Origin: Orientallactaga sibirica
Lineage: Eukaryota; Chordata; Mammalia; Rodentia; Dipodidae
Reading direction: 5' to 3'
Assembly (NCBI GenBank): GCA_036365145.1
Contig: JAEOAD010000013.1
Span: 43,155,001-43,219,000 of the forward strand
Length of the DNA: 64,000 nucleotides
Shown: positions 55,559 through 64,000 of the stretch, piece after piece
Layout of the letters: every line of letters begins with the position of its first letter
How positions within the stretch are numbered: the stretch's first letter is position 1
The notes under the pieces: generated by a model
Seen by the model: the letters and a program-made list of their open reading frames with translations, nothing else
What the model was told of the DNA's origin: nothing
The model's database searches: none
Translations under genes and position numbers: made by a program

Positions 55559-55905
55559 GGAGGAGAGAATGAGAATGAGTATGGATGTGCCAGGGCCTCT
55601 CGCTGTATAAATGAACTCCTAATGTGTGCACCACTTTGTGCATCTGGCTTTCCGTGGGTACTACAGAATTAAGCCCTGGGCAGACAGGTTTTGCAAACAA
55701 GTGCTTTTAACCACTGAGCCATCTTCTCAGCCCTAATATAGGAGTTTTGTTTGTTTGTTTTTGGTTTTCCGAGGTACAGTCTCACTCTAGCTCAGGCTGA
55801 CCTGGAATTCACTATGTAGTCTCAGGGTGGCCTTGAACTCTTGGTGATCCTCCTACCTCTGCCTCCCGAGTGCTGGGTTTAATGGCATGTGCCACCACCC
55901 TCGGC
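55134..55905 (-). mobile_element. B2L, B1, B2L, B1, antisense
   Basis: 55134-55328 B2L; 55343-55490 B1; 55513-55733 B2L with (TTTA)n; 55745-55905 B1. ATATAGAAGT recurs at 55124, 55333 and 55492 as successive target repeats. Confidence 0.9.
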
Positions 55906-55999
55906 TCTAATATATAAGTTTAAAAGCCATTTGTAACCAAACTCACTCTTAAATTTTATATCTACCAAAACCCAGAAGCTTTTCTAACAAATATGTGAA

Positions 56000-56012
56000 T
56001 TTATTTAAAATT

Positions 56013-56055
<43 letters not shown>

Positions 56056-56246
56056 TTCATTTATTTATTTGACAGAGAAAGAGGGAGAGAGAGAGAATGG
56101 ATGTGCCAGGACCTCCAGCCATTGTAAACAAACTCCAGACATGTGCGCCCTCTTATGCATCTGGCTAATGTGGGTCCTGGGGAATCGAACCTAGGTCCTT
56201 TGGCTTTGCAGGCAAATGCCTTAACTGCTAAGCCATCCCTCCAGCT
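56000..56246 (-). mobile_element. B2L SINE with long (TTTA)n
   Basis: Tail expanded to about 65 bases of TTTA units. Confidence 0.9.
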
Positions 56247-56340
56247 CTGCAATGTTATTTAATTGCCTGGATCATTGTACATCTTTGTGTAAAGTTACAA
56301 GGCTCAATAGCTACCCCTTCTACCCTTACCTCTGACACTA

Positions 56341-56645
56341 CTGGAATTGAGCCCCAGGTCTCCAGTATGTTAGGTAAGTAAGTGATTTACTACAAAGCTA
56401 CATCTACATGCATGCACTCACACACACACAAACACACACACATTTTAAATTTTTTGAAGTATTTTTATTTATTTGAGACGAGAGAGAGGGAGCGAATGGG
56501 TGTGCCAGGGCCTGTGGCCACTGCAAATGAACTCCAGATGCATGCACCACCTGTGCATCTGGCTTACATGGGAACTGGAGAATTGAACCTGTATATTCAG
56601 GCTTCGCAGGCAAGTGCCTTAACGGCTAAGCCATCTCTCCAGCCC
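56341..56645 (-). mobile_element. ID-like remnant, (CA)n, B2L
   Basis: 56341-56405 ID-like (weak); 56417-56441 CA-rich; 56448-56645 B2L. Confidence 0.75.
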
Positions 56646-56771
56646 CTTAAATTATTACTATTATTATTTCTTCAATTTTATTTTCAGACAGGGTCTTGCT
56701 AAATTGCCCAGGCTGTCATATGTATAAAAGCTTATGCATTAGTAAAATGGCCTTAATTTAAAAAGTAAGGG

Positions 56772-57166
56772 TACTGGGCGTGGCGGCGCACGTGTTTAAT
56801 CCCAGTACTTGGGAGGCATAGGTAGGAGAATCACTGAGAGTTCAAGGCCACCCTGAGATCACCTTTAATCCCAGCACTCAGGAGGCAGAGGTAGAAGGAT
56901 TGCTCTAGCCTGGGCTAGAGTGAGACCCTACCTCAAAAAACAAACAAACAGGACTGGAGAGATGGCTTAGTGGTTAAGGCACATACTTGTGAAGCGTAAG
57001 AACCCTGGTTCGATTCTCCAGGTCCCATGTAAGCCAGCTGCACATGGTGGCACATGCATCTGGAGTTTGTTTGCAGTGGCTAAAGGCCCTGGAACGCGCA
57101 TTCTCACTTTCTCTCTCTCTCACTCTCTCTGTCTCTAATAAAAATAAATAAAATAAAATCTTTTTA
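56772..57166 (+). mobile_element. Two partial B1s then B2L
   Basis: 56772-56861 B1 left part joined directly to 56862-56950, a second B1 missing its middle; 56951-57166 B2L. Confidence 0.85.
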
Positions 57167-57189
57167 AAAAATCAGAGAATTATTATCTC

Positions 57190-57195
57190 CCTGGC

Positions 57196-57233
<38 letters not shown>

Positions 57234-57470
57234 GATGTTGGGATACAAACCTGGGCCTGTCAAATGTCAAGAATGTGTTCTACTGTGAGCTGCACCCCCA
57301 GTCTACTACCCCAAATTTTTAATGGTAATACTTCATTTGTATTCTTTTTGTTGGACAAGGTCTTGCTATGTAGCCTTATACTAGCCTTCAACTCACTATC
57401 CTCCTGTCTTAGTATCCCACTTTAGCCTTCTGAGTGCTGGCATCAAAGGCATATGCTACCATGCCTGGCC
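57190..57470 (-). mobile_element. (TTTTG)n, ID-like, old B1
   Basis: 57200-57231 (TTTTG)n; 57232-57305 ID-like; 57342-57470 old B1. Confidence 0.65.
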
Positions 57471-57779
57471 TGTCCTATTTTAAGCACTTGCCTATCAACA
57501 GGGCATATAAGGAACAGAACATTTTTTAATTAATCAAATGATTCCAGAGAATGTAAGGCAGGTATAAAAATAAACATTCCTAGTCCTCCTTTACCTCTCT
57601 AGGTGGCTTGAGACAGAAAGTTGTTAAGGAAGGAATTACTATGTTGTTTTCCTTAGAAAAGATTCAACTACAACCAAACTGTCCCAGAGCCAAGTTGAAT
57701 AGGATTCCTTCTACAAAGCACTGGTCTTTCCTCTTGAGCTGATGCATAAGATAGCCCCCTCATAAGAAAACATGGGAGA

Positions 57780-57880
57780 TTAGCTTTGGCGGGGTGATGG
57801 CTGACTCAGCTGCAGCTCAGTGTGGTGACATTAATGGCTGATGAGTAATTTACAGCTGTGAGGGGGTGGGATGCTACTTG
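57780..57880. promoter_or_regulatory. Candidate enhancer-like element in PPM1E intron 2 (inference)
   Basis: Within a SINE-free island (57471-57923). Motifs: the 11-bp palindrome GCTGACTCAGC (57800-57810), matching the core of a MAF/AP-1 (MARE) site; CAGCTG E-boxes (57807-57812 and 57853-57858); CATTAATGG (57829-57837); GTAATTTA nearby. No alignment is available here. Confidence 0.35.
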
Positions 57881-57939
57881 GAGGATTTTCACTTTTTTGG
57901 ACCCCTTATTTTATTTTCTCATTTCAAGTGGCTATTATT

Positions 57940-58089
57940 ATTATTCTTTGGTTTTCCAAGATAGGGTCTCACTCTAGCTCAGGCTGACCTGGAATTAACT
58001 ATGTAGTCTCAGGGTGGCCTTGAACTCTCGGCAATCCTCCTTCTGCCTCCGGAGTGCTGGGATTAAAGGCGTGAGCCACCACACCAGGC
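57940..58089 (-). mobile_element. B1 SINE with 16-bp TSD
   Basis: TSD TCAAGTGGCTATTATT at 57924-57939 and 58090-58105. It is inserted in the otherwise SINE-free island. Confidence 0.93.
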
Positions 58090-58105
58090 TCAAGTGGCTA
58101 TTATT

Positions 58106-58502
58106 TATATACTGGTGTCCCCTAACACTCCCTACAGCAGATTATAGCAAAAGTGACTTTGCTATAATCTTGTCTTTGCAAGACTTGTCTGAAAGATGGA
58201 AAAAATATAATGAAGGGGCTTCTTTCAATGTATATCATTGATCATGGTGACGTAGGATCTAAGTGATGACTCAGTAATGTCTATGCTGTAGTTCACTGCG
58301 CACTGTAATTCTAAACTATCTGCAAATCCTTTATTTAACTCACCTAGTGTTTACTCAGTGGTTCCAGCATGAAGGAGACATTAGAGTGGGAAGACCCCAT
58401 AATGCCTAACACCTGTAGTCAGTCATTGTTGGTGAAGTCCCCATTAAAGTGCCCTTTTGTCCCTCTTGATTGTTTCAACAAAAGATTCTTAAAAAGTACT
58501 TG
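58106..58502. other. Unique sequence with CRE- and AP-1-like sites
   Basis: GGTGACGTAGG (about 58245) and GATGACTCAGTAATG (about 58265) lie within 30 bases. No coding frame is recognised. Confidence 0.4.
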
Positions 58503-58646
58503 AAGCTGGGCATGGTGGTGCACGCCTTTAATCCCAGCACTCGGAAGGTAGAGGTAGGAGGATCGCCATGAGTTCGAGGCCACCCTGAGACTATATAGTG
58601 AATTCCAGGTCAACCTGGGCTAGAGTGAAACCCTACCTTGAAAAAC

Positions 58647-58682
<36 letters not shown>

Positions 58683-58790
58683 TGAGCTGGGTGTAGTGGT
58701 GCAAACCTACAATCCCAAGGCTTCAGAAGCAGTATGATTCAAAGTTCCAGGCCTCAGTCACAATAAGACCCTGCCTTTAAAACAAAAAAC
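58503..58790 (+). mobile_element. Young B1 then old B1
   Basis: 58503-58680 with an A tail of about 35; 58685-58790 diverged. Confidence 0.85.
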
Positions 58791-58795
58791 ATAGA

Positions 58796-59098
58796 GGGGC
58801 GGGGGAGGAGATAACTTATCAGTTAGAGATGCTTACTTACAAACCTGCCAGCCTGGGTTCAAGTCCCCAGCAATCACAGTGAGTTGGATGCAATGTAGCA
58901 TATGCATCTGTGATCCCAACACACATATCACAATGGGAGGCAGGACCAGGAGAATCCAAAGTTCATGGGCCAGATAGTCTTACGCTCTTTTGCAGTTTTG
59001 CAATTTGTTGCAGCGGCAAGAGATCCTGTCTCAAAGAAAGTAGAGCACAGACACCTTAGAGTTTTTCTCTGACCTCCACATTTTGCACTATGGCACAT

Positions 59099-59144
<46 letters not shown>

Positions 59145-59160
59145 AGAACTAAAAAGTAAA
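58796..59160 (+). mobile_element. Older B2/B3-type SINE with (CA)n
   Basis: Head GTTCAAGTCCCCAGCA; body with CTCTGACCTCCACATTTTGC as in B3-type elements; (CA)n at 59101-59141. Confidence 0.6.
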
Positions 59161-59187
59161 TAAGAGACTTGGTAATTGTAAACATCT

Positions 59188-59440
59188 ATAATGAGCGGGA
59201 ATGGGGGTACACATTCAAGAGGCCAGAATGGTGGGCTGCATAGTGAGATACTAGCTCCAAAAACAAAGTTAAAAGTATTTGTCTCAAGCTGGGTATGGTG
59301 GCTCAAGCTTTTTATCCAAGCACTCAGAAGGCTGAGGTAGAAGGATCTCTGTGAGTTCAACACCAGCCTGGGCTATAGAGTGAGTTCTAGGTCAGTCTGG
59401 GCTAAAATGAGACCTTGCCTCAAAAAATCAAACAAAAAAG
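59188..59440 (+). mobile_element. Two B1 SINEs, old
   Basis: 59188-59268 partial; 59286-59440 nearly full. Confidence 0.75.
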
Positions 59441-59475
59441 TATTTGTCAACTAAAATTTAATTTGTCCAACCAAT

Positions 59476-60452
59476 ATTTTTTGTTTGTTTGTTTTCTTGA
59501 GGTAGAGTCTCAGCTGAACTGGAACTCACTATGTACTCAATCCTACCTCTGCCTCCCGACTGCTGGGATTAATTGTGCACCACTACACCAGGCTCTAAGT
59601 TACATTTTGTTTGTTTGTTTGTTTTTCAAGGTAGCGTCTCACTCTAGCCCAGGCTGACCTGGAATTCACTATGTATTCTCAAGGTTGCCTCGAACTCATG
59701 GCAATCCTCCTAACTCCCACCTTTCGAGTGCTGGGATTAAAGGTATGCGCCACCACACCCGGCTCCAAGTTACTTTTTTTTGTTTTGGTTTGTTTTTTGG
59801 TTTTTCGAGGTAGGGTCTCATTCTAGCCCAGGCTGACCTGGAATTCACTATGTATTCTCAAGGTTGCCTCGAACTCATGGCGATCCTCCTAACTCCCGCC
59901 TTTCGAGTGCTGGGATTAAAGGTGTGTGCCACCACGCCCGGCTCTAAGTTACTTTTTTTTTTTGGTTTTTCGAGGTAGCATCTCATTCTAGTTCAGGCTG
60001 ATCTGGAATTCACTCTGTATTCTCAAGGTGGCCTTGAACTCACTGCGATCCTCCGCCTCCCAAGTGCTGGGATTAAAGGCGTGCACCACCACGTCCGGCT
60101 CAACTTTATTTTTTTTTTTTTTTTTTGGTTTTTTCGAGATAGGGTCTCACTCTGGTCCAGGCTGACCTGGAATTAACTATGTAGTCTCAGGGTGGCCTCG
60201 AACTCTCAGCGATCCTCCTACCTCTGCCTCCCGAGTGCTGGGATTAAAGGCGTGTGCCACCACGCCCGGCTCAACTTACATTTTTTAAGTATTAGTATCT
60301 TTTTTTTTTTTTTTTTTGGTTCTCCAAAGGAGGGTCTTGCTCAAACCGGGGCTGACCTGGAATTAACTATGTAGTCTCAGGGTGGCCTTGAACTCTCCGG
60401 TGATCCTCCTACCTCTGCCTCCCGAGTGCTGGGATTAAAGGCGTGCGCCACC
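59476..60452 (-). mobile_element. Array of six B1 SINEs in one orientation
   Basis: 59476-59595, 59607-59763, 59776-59942, 59954-60100, 60108-60271 and 60300-60452, all antisense. Variants of CTAAGTTAC(A)TTTTT separate the earlier members and CTCAACTTTATTTT/CTCAACTTACATTTT the later ones. Confidence 0.93.
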
Positions 60453-60545
60453 ATTAAAGGCTAGAGGACCTGGCACACCCATTCTCTCTCTCTCTCTGTC
60501 TCTGCTTTTCTCTGTCAAATAAACAAATAAAATATTTGAAAAAAC
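60453..60545 (+). mobile_element. B2L 3' half fused to the truncated last B1
   Basis: GCGCCACCATTAAAGGCTAGAGGACC joins a B1 (-) missing its last ~10 bases to a B2L (+) missing its 5' half. Confidence 0.85.
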
Positions 60546-60552
60546 ATTTAAG

Positions 60553-61175
60553 TAGCTGGGTTTGGTGGCGTATGCCTTTAATCCAAGCACGTGGGAGGCA
60601 GAGGCAGGAGGATTGCTGTGAGTTCGAGGCCATCCAAAGACTATAGTGAATTTCAGGTCAGCCTGGACTATAGCAAGACCCTACCTTGAAAATCAAATTA
60701 TTTAAATTCAAGTAAATCAATTTAAAAATTAGTTTAAAGACGCCGGGCGTGATGGCGCACGCCTTTAATCCCAGCACTCGGGAGGCAGAGGTAGGAGGAT
60801 CGCTGAGAGTTCGAGGCCACCCTGAGACTACATAGTTAATTCCAGGTCAGCCTGGACCAGAGTGAGACCCTACCTCGCAAAACCAAAAAAAAAAAAAAAA
60901 AATTTTTTTTTGATATTTAAAAAAAATGAAAACAAAAATTATGTGTGTTTGAGGCCAGCCTGGAGGAACAGAGTGAGTTCCAAGTCAGCTTGAGCTAGAC
61001 CTTACCTCGAAAATAAAATGAATAAGCCAGGTGTGGTGGCACCCGCCTTTAATCCCAGCACTCGGGAGGCAGAGGTAGGAGGATCGCCACGAGTTCAAGG
61101 CCACCCTGAGACTGAATTCCAGGTCAGCCTGGGCTAGAGTGAAACCCTACCTTGAAAAACCAAAAAAAAAAAAAA
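60553..61175 (+). mobile_element. Four B1 SINEs, sense
   Basis: 60553-60698; 60741-60902 young; 60949-61018 right half only; 61024-61175. Confidence 0.9.
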
Positions 61176-61198
61176 GAATAAAACGATTTTTTTTTTCC

Positions 61199-61272
61199 TG
61201 GGCTAGGATGAGGGTCAGTGGAGTATGGCCAATACTCTGGGTTTGCTCCCCAGCAACCCCCAATCCCACCCC
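61199..61272 (+). mobile_element. Old ID-like SINE
   Basis: GGGTCAGTGGAGTATGGCCA ... GGTTTGCTCCCCAGCAACCC. Confidence 0.55.
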
Positions 61273-61452
61273 TAACAAAAAGATTTTTACCTTGTGAAAT
61301 GATCTAGATACACAGAATATCCAATGTTATTAATTGTATCTTTTGTTACAAAATGTGGTTCCACAATAATAATTGTTGTGTGAACTGGTAAGAGGCCACA
61401 GGGAACAACTGACAGAGAAGTGTGGACAGATTAATGTCTACTGAACATAGAG

Positions 61453-62556
61453 AAGCTGGGCATGGTTCCCAGTCCTTTAACCGCAGCACTCAGGAGGCAG
61501 AGGCAGGAGGATCACTGCAAGTTCAAGGCTAGCCTGGTTGACATAGTGAAAACTTCTTAAAAAAAAAATAAATAAAGAGGGCCAGGCATGGTGGCACACA
61601 CCTTTAATCCCAGCAATCCAGAGGCAGAGGTAGGAGGATCACCATGAGTTTGAGGCCACCCTGAGAATATAGAGTGAATTCCAAGGTCAGCCCGAGCTAG
61701 AGTGAAACCCTACCTCAAAAAACCAAAAAATAAAAAAACAAAAAATAAAGAAGGTTTGGAGAGATGGTTTAGTGGTTAAGGTGCTTGCCTGCGAAGCCTA
61801 AGGACCCAAATTTGATTTCCTAGTACCCACGTAAGACAGATGTATGCATCTGGAGTTCATTTGCAATGGTTACAGGCCCTGGAGTGCCCATTCTCTTTCT
61901 CTACCGGCCTCTCTCTCTTTCTTAATAAATAAATAAAATAAAATATTAAAAAACATAAAAAATAAAAAGGGTCTTGGCGTGGTGGTGCACACCTTTAATC
62001 GCAGAACTTGGGAGGCAGAGGTAGGAGGATTGCTGTGAGTTCAAGGCCACCTTGAGACTACAGAGTGATCAGCCTGAGCTAGAGTGAGGCCCTACCTCTC
62101 AAAAAAAAAAAAAAAAAAAAAAGAAAGAAAAAGGAAAAAAAAGAAAAGAAACAGGGCTGGAGAGATGGCTTAGCAGTTAAGGCATTTGCCTGTGAAGCCT
62201 AAGGATCCAGGTTCGATTCTCCAGGTCCCATGTAAACCAGATGCACAAGGTGGCACATGAGTCTAGAGTTTGTTTGCAGTGGCTAGAGGCCCAGGCACAC
62301 CAATTCTTTCTTTCTCCCTCTCTCTGTATCTCAAATTAAAAAAAAAAAATTAGGTGCTAGAGAGATATCTTAGTGGTTAAGGCGCATGCCTGTGAAGCCT
62401 ATGGACCCAGGTTCGATTCTCCAGGTTCTACGTAAGCCAGATGCACATGGTAGCACATGCATCTGGAATTCATTTGCAGTGGCTACAGGCACTGGCATGC
62501 CCATTCTCACTCTCTCTCTCAGATTCAAATAAATAAATAAAAATTAAAAAAATACA
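61453..62556 (+). mobile_element. B1, B1, B2L, B1, B2L, B2L, all sense
   Basis: 61453-61577 B1; 61580-61749 B1; 61753-61965 B2L; 61972-62152 B1; 62153-62351 B2L; 62352-62556 B2L. Confidence 0.9.
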
Positions 62557-62611
62557 TAAATGGAAAGAGTGACTTGTTAAAAAAAATTAAACAAACAAAA
62601 AAAAAAAAAAC

Positions 62612-63123
62612 AGGGGCTGGAGAGATGGCTCAGCAGTTAAGGCACTTGCCTGCAAAGCCTAACAGCCTGGGTTCAAGTCCTCAGGACCCACATGTAGCAG
62701 ACAGCTTCAGGTTTGCTGAGATGAACTTCCAGACCAGGCACGGTTATGGAGGAAGGGATATTTACTGAAGCTTACAGATCCAGGGAAAGATCCATAATGG
62801 CAGAAGAGGCTGGCCTGCTCTAACAGGACCAGGCAGAGAGAGAAAAAGCCAAAAGCCCAAAGCCACACAGCATAGCACACTTCAGGAACTCCATCTAGGC
62901 ACACTTTGCATATCTTTAGACTGAAATCTCAAACACACCACCACACCTTAAGATCCACCCAGAGACATTGCCTCCAGCCAGGTGGATGCAGATACAAACT
63001 GCAAACTAATAAAATACTGAAAATATTGGGGGCCATCTATTCAAACTACCATACCATGTAAAGCCAGCTGCACAAAGTGGCCCATGCATCTGGAAATTGT
63101 TTGCAGCGGCTGGCACACCAATT

Positions 63124-63156
<33 letters not shown>

Positions 63157-63170
63157 GCTTGAAAATAATT
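62612..63170 (+). mobile_element. B2L split by an LTR-like insertion
   Basis: B2L parts at 62612-62696 and 63055-63170, each side carrying CATGTA (62691-62696, 63055-63060). Confidence 0.88.
62697..63054 (-). mobile_element. Solo LTR-like element, antisense
   Basis: 358 bp bounded by CATGTA repeats. Read on the minus strand it starts near TGGTAGTTTGAATAGATGG and carries CTGTAAGCTTCAGTAAATAT near its end, like the polyadenylation region of MaLR-type LTRs. No coding capacity. Confidence 0.6.
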
Positions 63171-63175
63171 TTTTT

Positions 63176-63335
63176 TTTTTTTTTTTTTTTTAGTTTTTCG
63201 AGGTAGGGTCTCACTCTAGTTCAGGCTGACCTGGAATTCACTCTGTATTCTCAGGGTGGCCTCGAACTCACGGCGATCCTCCTATCTCTGCCTCCCGAGT
63301 GCTGGGATTAAAGGCCTGCACCTCCACGCCCAGCT
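63176..63335 (-). mobile_element. B1 SINE
   Basis: Young antisense B1 with GAAAATAA target repeats (63162, 63336). Confidence 0.9.
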
Positions 63336-63395
63336 GAAAATAAAATTTTTAAAAAGTCTAAGCAAACAGAACAATGTATAAATACTAGAAGAGTT

Positions 63396-63557
63396 TTAAG
63401 TCCAGCGTGGTGGTGCACACCTTTAATCCCAGCACTGGGGAGGCAGAGGTAGGAGGATCGCCGTGAGTTTGAGGCCACCCTGAGACTACAGAATGAATTC
63501 CAGGTCAGCCTGGGCTAGAGTGAAACCCTACCTCAAAAAAGAAACAAACAAAAAAAG
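63396..63557 (+). mobile_element. B1 SINE
   Basis: Sense, full length. Confidence 0.9.
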
Positions 63558-63624
63558 TTTCCAAGTTAATCAATGTCAGTTGAATCTAACAGAGTTTACA
63601 ATGATGAAAATGCTGCCTTCTTTT

Positions 63625-63890
63625 CAGTGTGGTAGCTATTAGCCACACATGGTTATCCCAGCATTCAAGAGGCAGATGTGGGAGGTGGGGGGGATCAACA
63701 TGAGTTTGAGGCCATCCTGAGGCTACATAGTAGATTCCTGATCAGTGTGGGCTAGAGTGAGACTCTACCTTGAAAAAAAAAAAAAAAAAAACAGGTCAAA
63801 TTGGCCAAAAAACAACTTTAAATTTTATTAATAAATTTAAATAGCCACATGTAGCTAGTAGTTTCCTTACTGGACAATGTAGACCTATAT
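63625..63890. mobile_element. MER5A-like hAT remnant split by a B1
   Basis: GGTAGCTATTAGCCACACATGG (63635) and TAGCCACATGTAGCTAGTAG ... ACTGGACAATGTAGACC (63842-63886) match MER5A ends from memory. A B1 (+) occupies about 63655-63795. Confidence 0.6.
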
Positions 63891-63903
63891 AATGAAAGTA
63901 ATA

Positions 63904-63985
63904 CAATACAAACGGGAGGCAAATCGCCATGAATTAGGCCACCCTCATAGTTTCCAGGTATCATGGGCCAGAGTGAGACCCTAAT
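63904..63985 (+). mobile_element. Degenerate B1
   Basis: CGGGAGGCAAATCGCCATGAATTAGGCCACCC, with many deletions. Confidence 0.6.
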
Positions 63986-64000
63986 ACATCATAGGGAGCT

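Larger units (their letters stand above)
52858..64000 (+). other. PPM1E: PPM1E intron 2, partial (inferred)
   Basis: Sequence downstream of the donor site. I looked in the non-repeat islands for the next exon, which should begin by completing a Glu codon and encode the start of the segment leading into the phosphatase domain. I did not find it, so the intron probably runs past the end of the window. Confidence 0.65.

Noticed and set aside
57471..58502. Possible next PPM1E exon in the unique island
   Set aside because: No frame encoding the expected continuation after the Glu codon was found, and no acceptor followed by conserved peptide. The motifs look regulatory, not coding.
59476..60452. 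Regularly spaced repeats resembling a CRISPR-like array
   Set aside because: The units are ~150-bp B1 SINEs in a rodent intron, with T-rich target repeats and not unique spacers.
1..64000. A novel multi-gene defence or metabolic system
   Set aside because: The window is a mammalian intron landscape with a single host exon. Nothing supports a linked gene system.

Overview
The window is mammalian nuclear DNA from a rodent. It is crowded with 7SL-derived B1 SINEs and with B2-like tRNA-derived SINEs whose 5' end reads GGCTGGAGAGATGGCTTAGC. The B2-like body is not the mouse or rat B2. A B1 plus B2-like combination with this body best fits a non-murid myodont; a jerboa-like dipodid is my guess, unverified. 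There is no prokaryotic or viral gene system here.

The only protein-coding sequence I can support is one 119-nt exon at 52739-52857 on the + strand. It has a good 3' splice site and 5' splice site and encodes a conserved stretch of PPM1E (POPX1/CaMKP-N, a PP2C-family Ser/Thr phosphatase). On that reading, bases 1-52738 are intron 1 (partial) and 52858-64000 are intron 2 (partial). I found no second PPM1E exon.

Layout: 1-1300 is an old Tigger1-like DNA transposon. 1.5-16.5 kb is dense SINE sequence nested in older L1 and LTR pieces. 16.5-17.6 kb is unique sequence. 18.5-25.2 kb is a tandem duplication of about 3.3 kb. 25.5-28.6 kb holds B1s and L1 3' ends. 28.6-33.1 kb holds an ancient L1 and a second tandem duplication (about 1.54 kb). 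33-37.6 kb is SINEs. 38.25-39.85 kb is the largest SINE-poor stretch. 40-52.6 kb is SINEs, L1 3' ends and unique islands. The exon follows, then an inverted duplication (53.7-54.6 kb), more SINEs, a SINE-poor island with regulatory-like motifs (57.5-58.5 kb), a serial array of minus-strand B1s (59.5-60.45 kb), an LTR inside a SINE (62.7-63.05 kb) and a MER5A-like remnant at the end.

Names used below. B1: 7SL-type SINE, ~150 bp. B2L: the common B2-like SINE, ~200 bp, with a CT-rich segment and an AATAAA-type tail. B2L-C: a longer form with an extra block containing CACTTGACCACAAGGGGGCG and a CTCTCTCCAAAAAA end. B2L-D: a longer form with an extra block (sense CAAGGTGACACAAGCATGC-like) and, in the fullest copies, a 3' tail ending GGGCTTGCCTCAAA. 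ID-like: short old tRNA-type SINE. TSD: target-site duplication. SINE borders were set by eye and are good to about 5-15 bases. Family assignments rest on memory of consensus sequences, not on a search.
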